In this document: positions 62,469-64,000 of the stretch, piece by piece | Layout of the letters: each line of letters begins with the position of its first letter | Position numbering within the stretch: position 1 is the stretch's first letter | Assembly (NCBI RefSeq): GCF_965204935.1 | Contig: NZ_CBDBFO010000002.1 | DNA: 64,000 bases | Strand: one strand, 5' to 3' | Source: Hoeflea_A sp965204935 | GTDB taxonomy: Bacteria; Pseudomonadota; Alphaproteobacteria; Rhizobiales; Rhizobiaceae | Made by a program: the position numbers and the translations under genes | Notes under the pieces: model-generated | Told to the model about the DNA's origin: nothing | What the model saw: only the letters and a program-made list of their open reading frames with translations | The model's database searches: none

Positions 62469-63452
62469 TCAGTCGACGGGGTAGGGCCCTTCATCGAATG
62501 TTTCCGCGTGATAGCCCTTGAGGCCAACAGTCTGCGCCATGGGACCGAGAACCGGTTCGCCGGCTTGCAGCCGTTCCAGCAAAATCCGGTGATCGTAACG
62601 CGGTTTCCAGCCAAGTTCGTTGCGTGCCTTCCGGTTGACATAGACACGGTCGATCTCGTCGAACATTCTCCAGCCCCGCTTGCCATATTCATCGTGAAGT
62701 TCCGGCAGTTTCCTGCGCAAAACGGCAGAGGGATCGACCCGAAGATCTTTCAGGTCTTCGACAGAAAATGGTGTTGTTGCGCTGATAATGAAGAGGTCGA
62801 AACCGGTGGAAGCCGGCCGCTCCAGGGCGCAGATATGCGCCTGTGCTGCGTCCTCGATGTCGACGCGGCGGAACAGAAACTCGTTCGCCTTGGCATTTTC
62901 GTCGTCAAAGCCTTCACGGATCGCCTGGCGGTCGTCCTCTTCAGGGAAGAACCTCGAGGTCCGCAACACCGTCACGGGCAGACGGTATTTGCGGGCAAAC
63001 AGCCGGCCCAGATTTTCGGCGGAAAGCTTGGTGATGCCGTAGATATTCTTCGGCTGCGGAGAGACATCTTCCGTGATCCACGCGGCCGGCTTCCCGGCTG
63101 CCGGGATGAGTGCGTCTCCGAAGACACTGGTCGTGCTTGTGAAAACGAATGAGGAAACCCGCTCTTCAACAGCCTCCTCCATGAGATTGAGTGCACCGGT
63201 CACGTTGGTGTCGACGAATTCCTGGCGCGCATGGGTGGCGACATGCGGCTTGTGGAGCGTCGCTGCATGGATGACAGCGTCGACATCCGCCATCGCTTGC
63301 CTGACAAAGGGCCGGTCGGCGATGGAGCCGACGAAATCAGTGTAGGGGGAGGGCGCGATATCGAGTCCGGCAGCGGCGTGCCCGCGGTCACGCAACAAGC
63401 GGATGATCGCTTCACCGAGATGCCCTGTGCTGCCTGTAACGAGGATCGTCAT
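62469..63452 (-). CDS. NAD-dependent epimerase/dehydratase (extended SDR)
   Basis: A 327-residue extended short-chain dehydrogenase. VTGSTGHLGEAI is the NAD-binding loop, FTSTTSVFGDAL carries the catalytic-site serine or threonine strand, and YGITK the active-site tyrosine and lysine. Such enzymes epimerise or dehydrate nucleotide sugars or reduce related compounds. It converges on the anti-sigma gene 11 bases away. Confidence 0.87.
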   Translation of the reverse strand: MTILVTGSTGHLGEAIIRLLRDRGHAAAGLDIAPSPYTDFVGSIADRPFVRQAMADVDAVIHAATLHKPHVATHARQEFVDTNVTGALNLMEEAVEERVSSFVFTSTTSVFGDALIPAAGKPAAWITEDVSPQPKNIYGITKLSAENLGRLFARKYRLPVTVLRTSRFFPEEDDRQAIREGFDDENAKANEFLFRRVDIEDAAQAHICALERPASTGFDLFIISATTPFSVEDLKDLRVDPSAVLRRKLPELHDEYGKRGWRMFDEIDRVYVNRKARNELGWKPRYDHRILLERLQAGEPVLGPMAQTVGLKGYHAETFDEGPYPVD

Positions 63453-63524
63453 CTTGCGACTGTCGTCCGTTTCATTATTGGATGTCCATTTAGCTGAAAT
63501 CGGTTGCCGTGCGCCATATGCAAA

Positions 63525-63548
63525 GACGCCGCCCTCGGGGGCGGCGTC
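63525..63548 (-). terminator. Intrinsic terminator of the phosphodiesterase gene
   Basis: GACGCCGCCC-TCGG-GGGCGGCGTC, a perfect 10-bp stem with a four-base loop. On the minus strand it is followed by TTTGCAT. It lies 33 bases past the stop codon of the last gene. Confidence 0.7.
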
Positions 63549-63581
63549 TCCTCAGTCGACGATCGATTGAACGTGTCGGCC

Positions 63582-64000
63582 CTACATGTTGATGCGGTAT
63601 TTGGCAAAGCCCTCATTTCCTTCGCCGGCCGCCTCGATGTTGACATCGCGCACGTCCTTCATGAAGTCCTTCGCCTTCGGCCCGGTCTCGAAGATGACAG
63701 TTGCCCCGTCGATCGGCTTGAAGGACCAGTTGCTGTCGGCGGACGGATTGATCGTGCCCTGATCGACGATGTAGCGCACGATCACATCGCGGTTGGTGTC
63801 CGGTGCGATGAAGATCACGACATCGTCGTTGATGTCCGGGAAGTTGCCCCCGCCGCCGGCACGGTAATTGTTGGTTGCGACAACAAATTTCTGATCCGGA
63901 TCAATGGGTTCTCCGTTGTATTTCAAGTCAACAATGCGGTTGGCGTTGGCATCGAGCAGTTCCCCTTTCGGATCGTATTTCGACGGCTGTGTCAGATCGA
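63582..64000 (-). CDS. 2',3'-cyclic-nucleotide phosphodiesterase/5'-nucleotidase, 3' end (partial)
   Basis: Only the last 139 codons are in the window; the 5' part runs off the right edge. The frame reads through DLTQPSKYDPKG, NANRIVDLKYNGEPIDPDQKFVVATNNYRAGGGGNFP, which is the C-terminal substrate-binding domain of the CpdB/UshA family. Periplasmic members hydrolyse cyclic nucleotides and nucleotides to scavenge phosphate. The ATG-like starts in the visible part are internal. Confidence 0.85.
   Translation of the reverse strand, partial: DLTQPSKYDPKGELLDANANRIVDLKYNGEPIDPDQKFVVATNNYRAGGGGNFPDINDDVVIFIAPDTNRDVIVRYIVDQGTINPSADSNWSFKPIDGATVIFETGPKAKDFMKDVRDVNIEAAGEGNEGFAKYRINM

Noticed and set aside
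1..64000. CRISPR arrays, tRNA genes, IS ends, prophage genes
   Set aside because: Looked for across the window; no regularly spaced repeats, cloverleaf sequences, transposases or integrases were found.

Overview
The window is chromosomal DNA from an alphaproteobacterium, most likely of the order Hyphomicrobiales (Rhizobiales). The evidence is a rhizobial-style division and cell-wall (dcw) cluster that runs on into lpxC, bamD, recN and ligA. There is also a type A RNase P RNA, a YegP protein, DUF1127-like small proteins, CtrA-type boxes (TTAA-N7-TTAAC) and clustered GANTC sites. Coding density is high and third codon positions are GC-rich. No tRNA, rRNA, IS element, prophage or CRISPR array was seen.

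Layout. 1-12.7 kb: a mixed region with a fused 5-oxoprolinase, an MFS exporter with a His-rich tail, a DUF2189 membrane protein, a Popeye-like cyclic-nucleotide-binding membrane protein, a VOC protein, a TerB/DnaJ protein overlapping a peptidoglycan amidase, a small lytic transglycosylase, YegP and an ABC exporter. 12.87-13.30 kb: rnpB. 13.4-27.4 kb: the first dcw block, mraZ-rsmH-ftsL-ftsI-murE/murF (one fused gene)-mraY-murD-ftsW-murG-murC-murB, tightly packed with many ATGA overlaps. It is preceded by a MraZ operator overlapping a sigma-70-like promoter, and by a CtrA box sitting in a cluster of four GANTC sites.

27.4-34.2 kb: about 6.9 kb that splits the dcw cluster. It holds a molybdopterin oxidoreductase, a PPOX-fold protein, a MocR/PdxR-type regulator, a transglutaminase-like protein that seems to lack the catalytic cysteine, and an exported barrel-like protein. 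34.3-45.5 kb: the second dcw block, ddl-ftsQ-ftsA-ftsZ, then lpxC, bamD, recN and ligA, with a consensus CtrA box between ftsZ and lpxC.

45.6-54.9 kb: azlCD, aminopeptidase P, two tandem 57-aa DUF1127-like paralogues each with its own terminator, prmA, a SCO1-type copper protein, a 52-aa probably leaderless membrane protein, gamma-glutamyltransferase, a CreA protein, and a TetR regulator divergent from a small membrane protein across a near-palindromic operator.

54.9-61.4 kb is the most unusual region: five closely spaced minus-strand genes. In transcription order they are a cation:proton antiporter, a Rieske-glutamate-synthase (FMN) fusion, a Rieske-thiamine-diphosphate-enzyme fusion, an unrecognised protein, and a membrane protein with a TrkH-like filter motif and a TrkA_C-like tail. 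They are divergent from an ECF sigma factor/zinc anti-sigma pair, and a TGTAAC-type ECF-like promoter faces the five-gene operon. I read this as a candidate undescribed redox and cation-homeostasis module; its function is inference. The window ends with an NAD-dependent epimerase and the 3' part of a 2',3'-cyclic-nucleotide phosphodiesterase/5'-nucleotidase gene.
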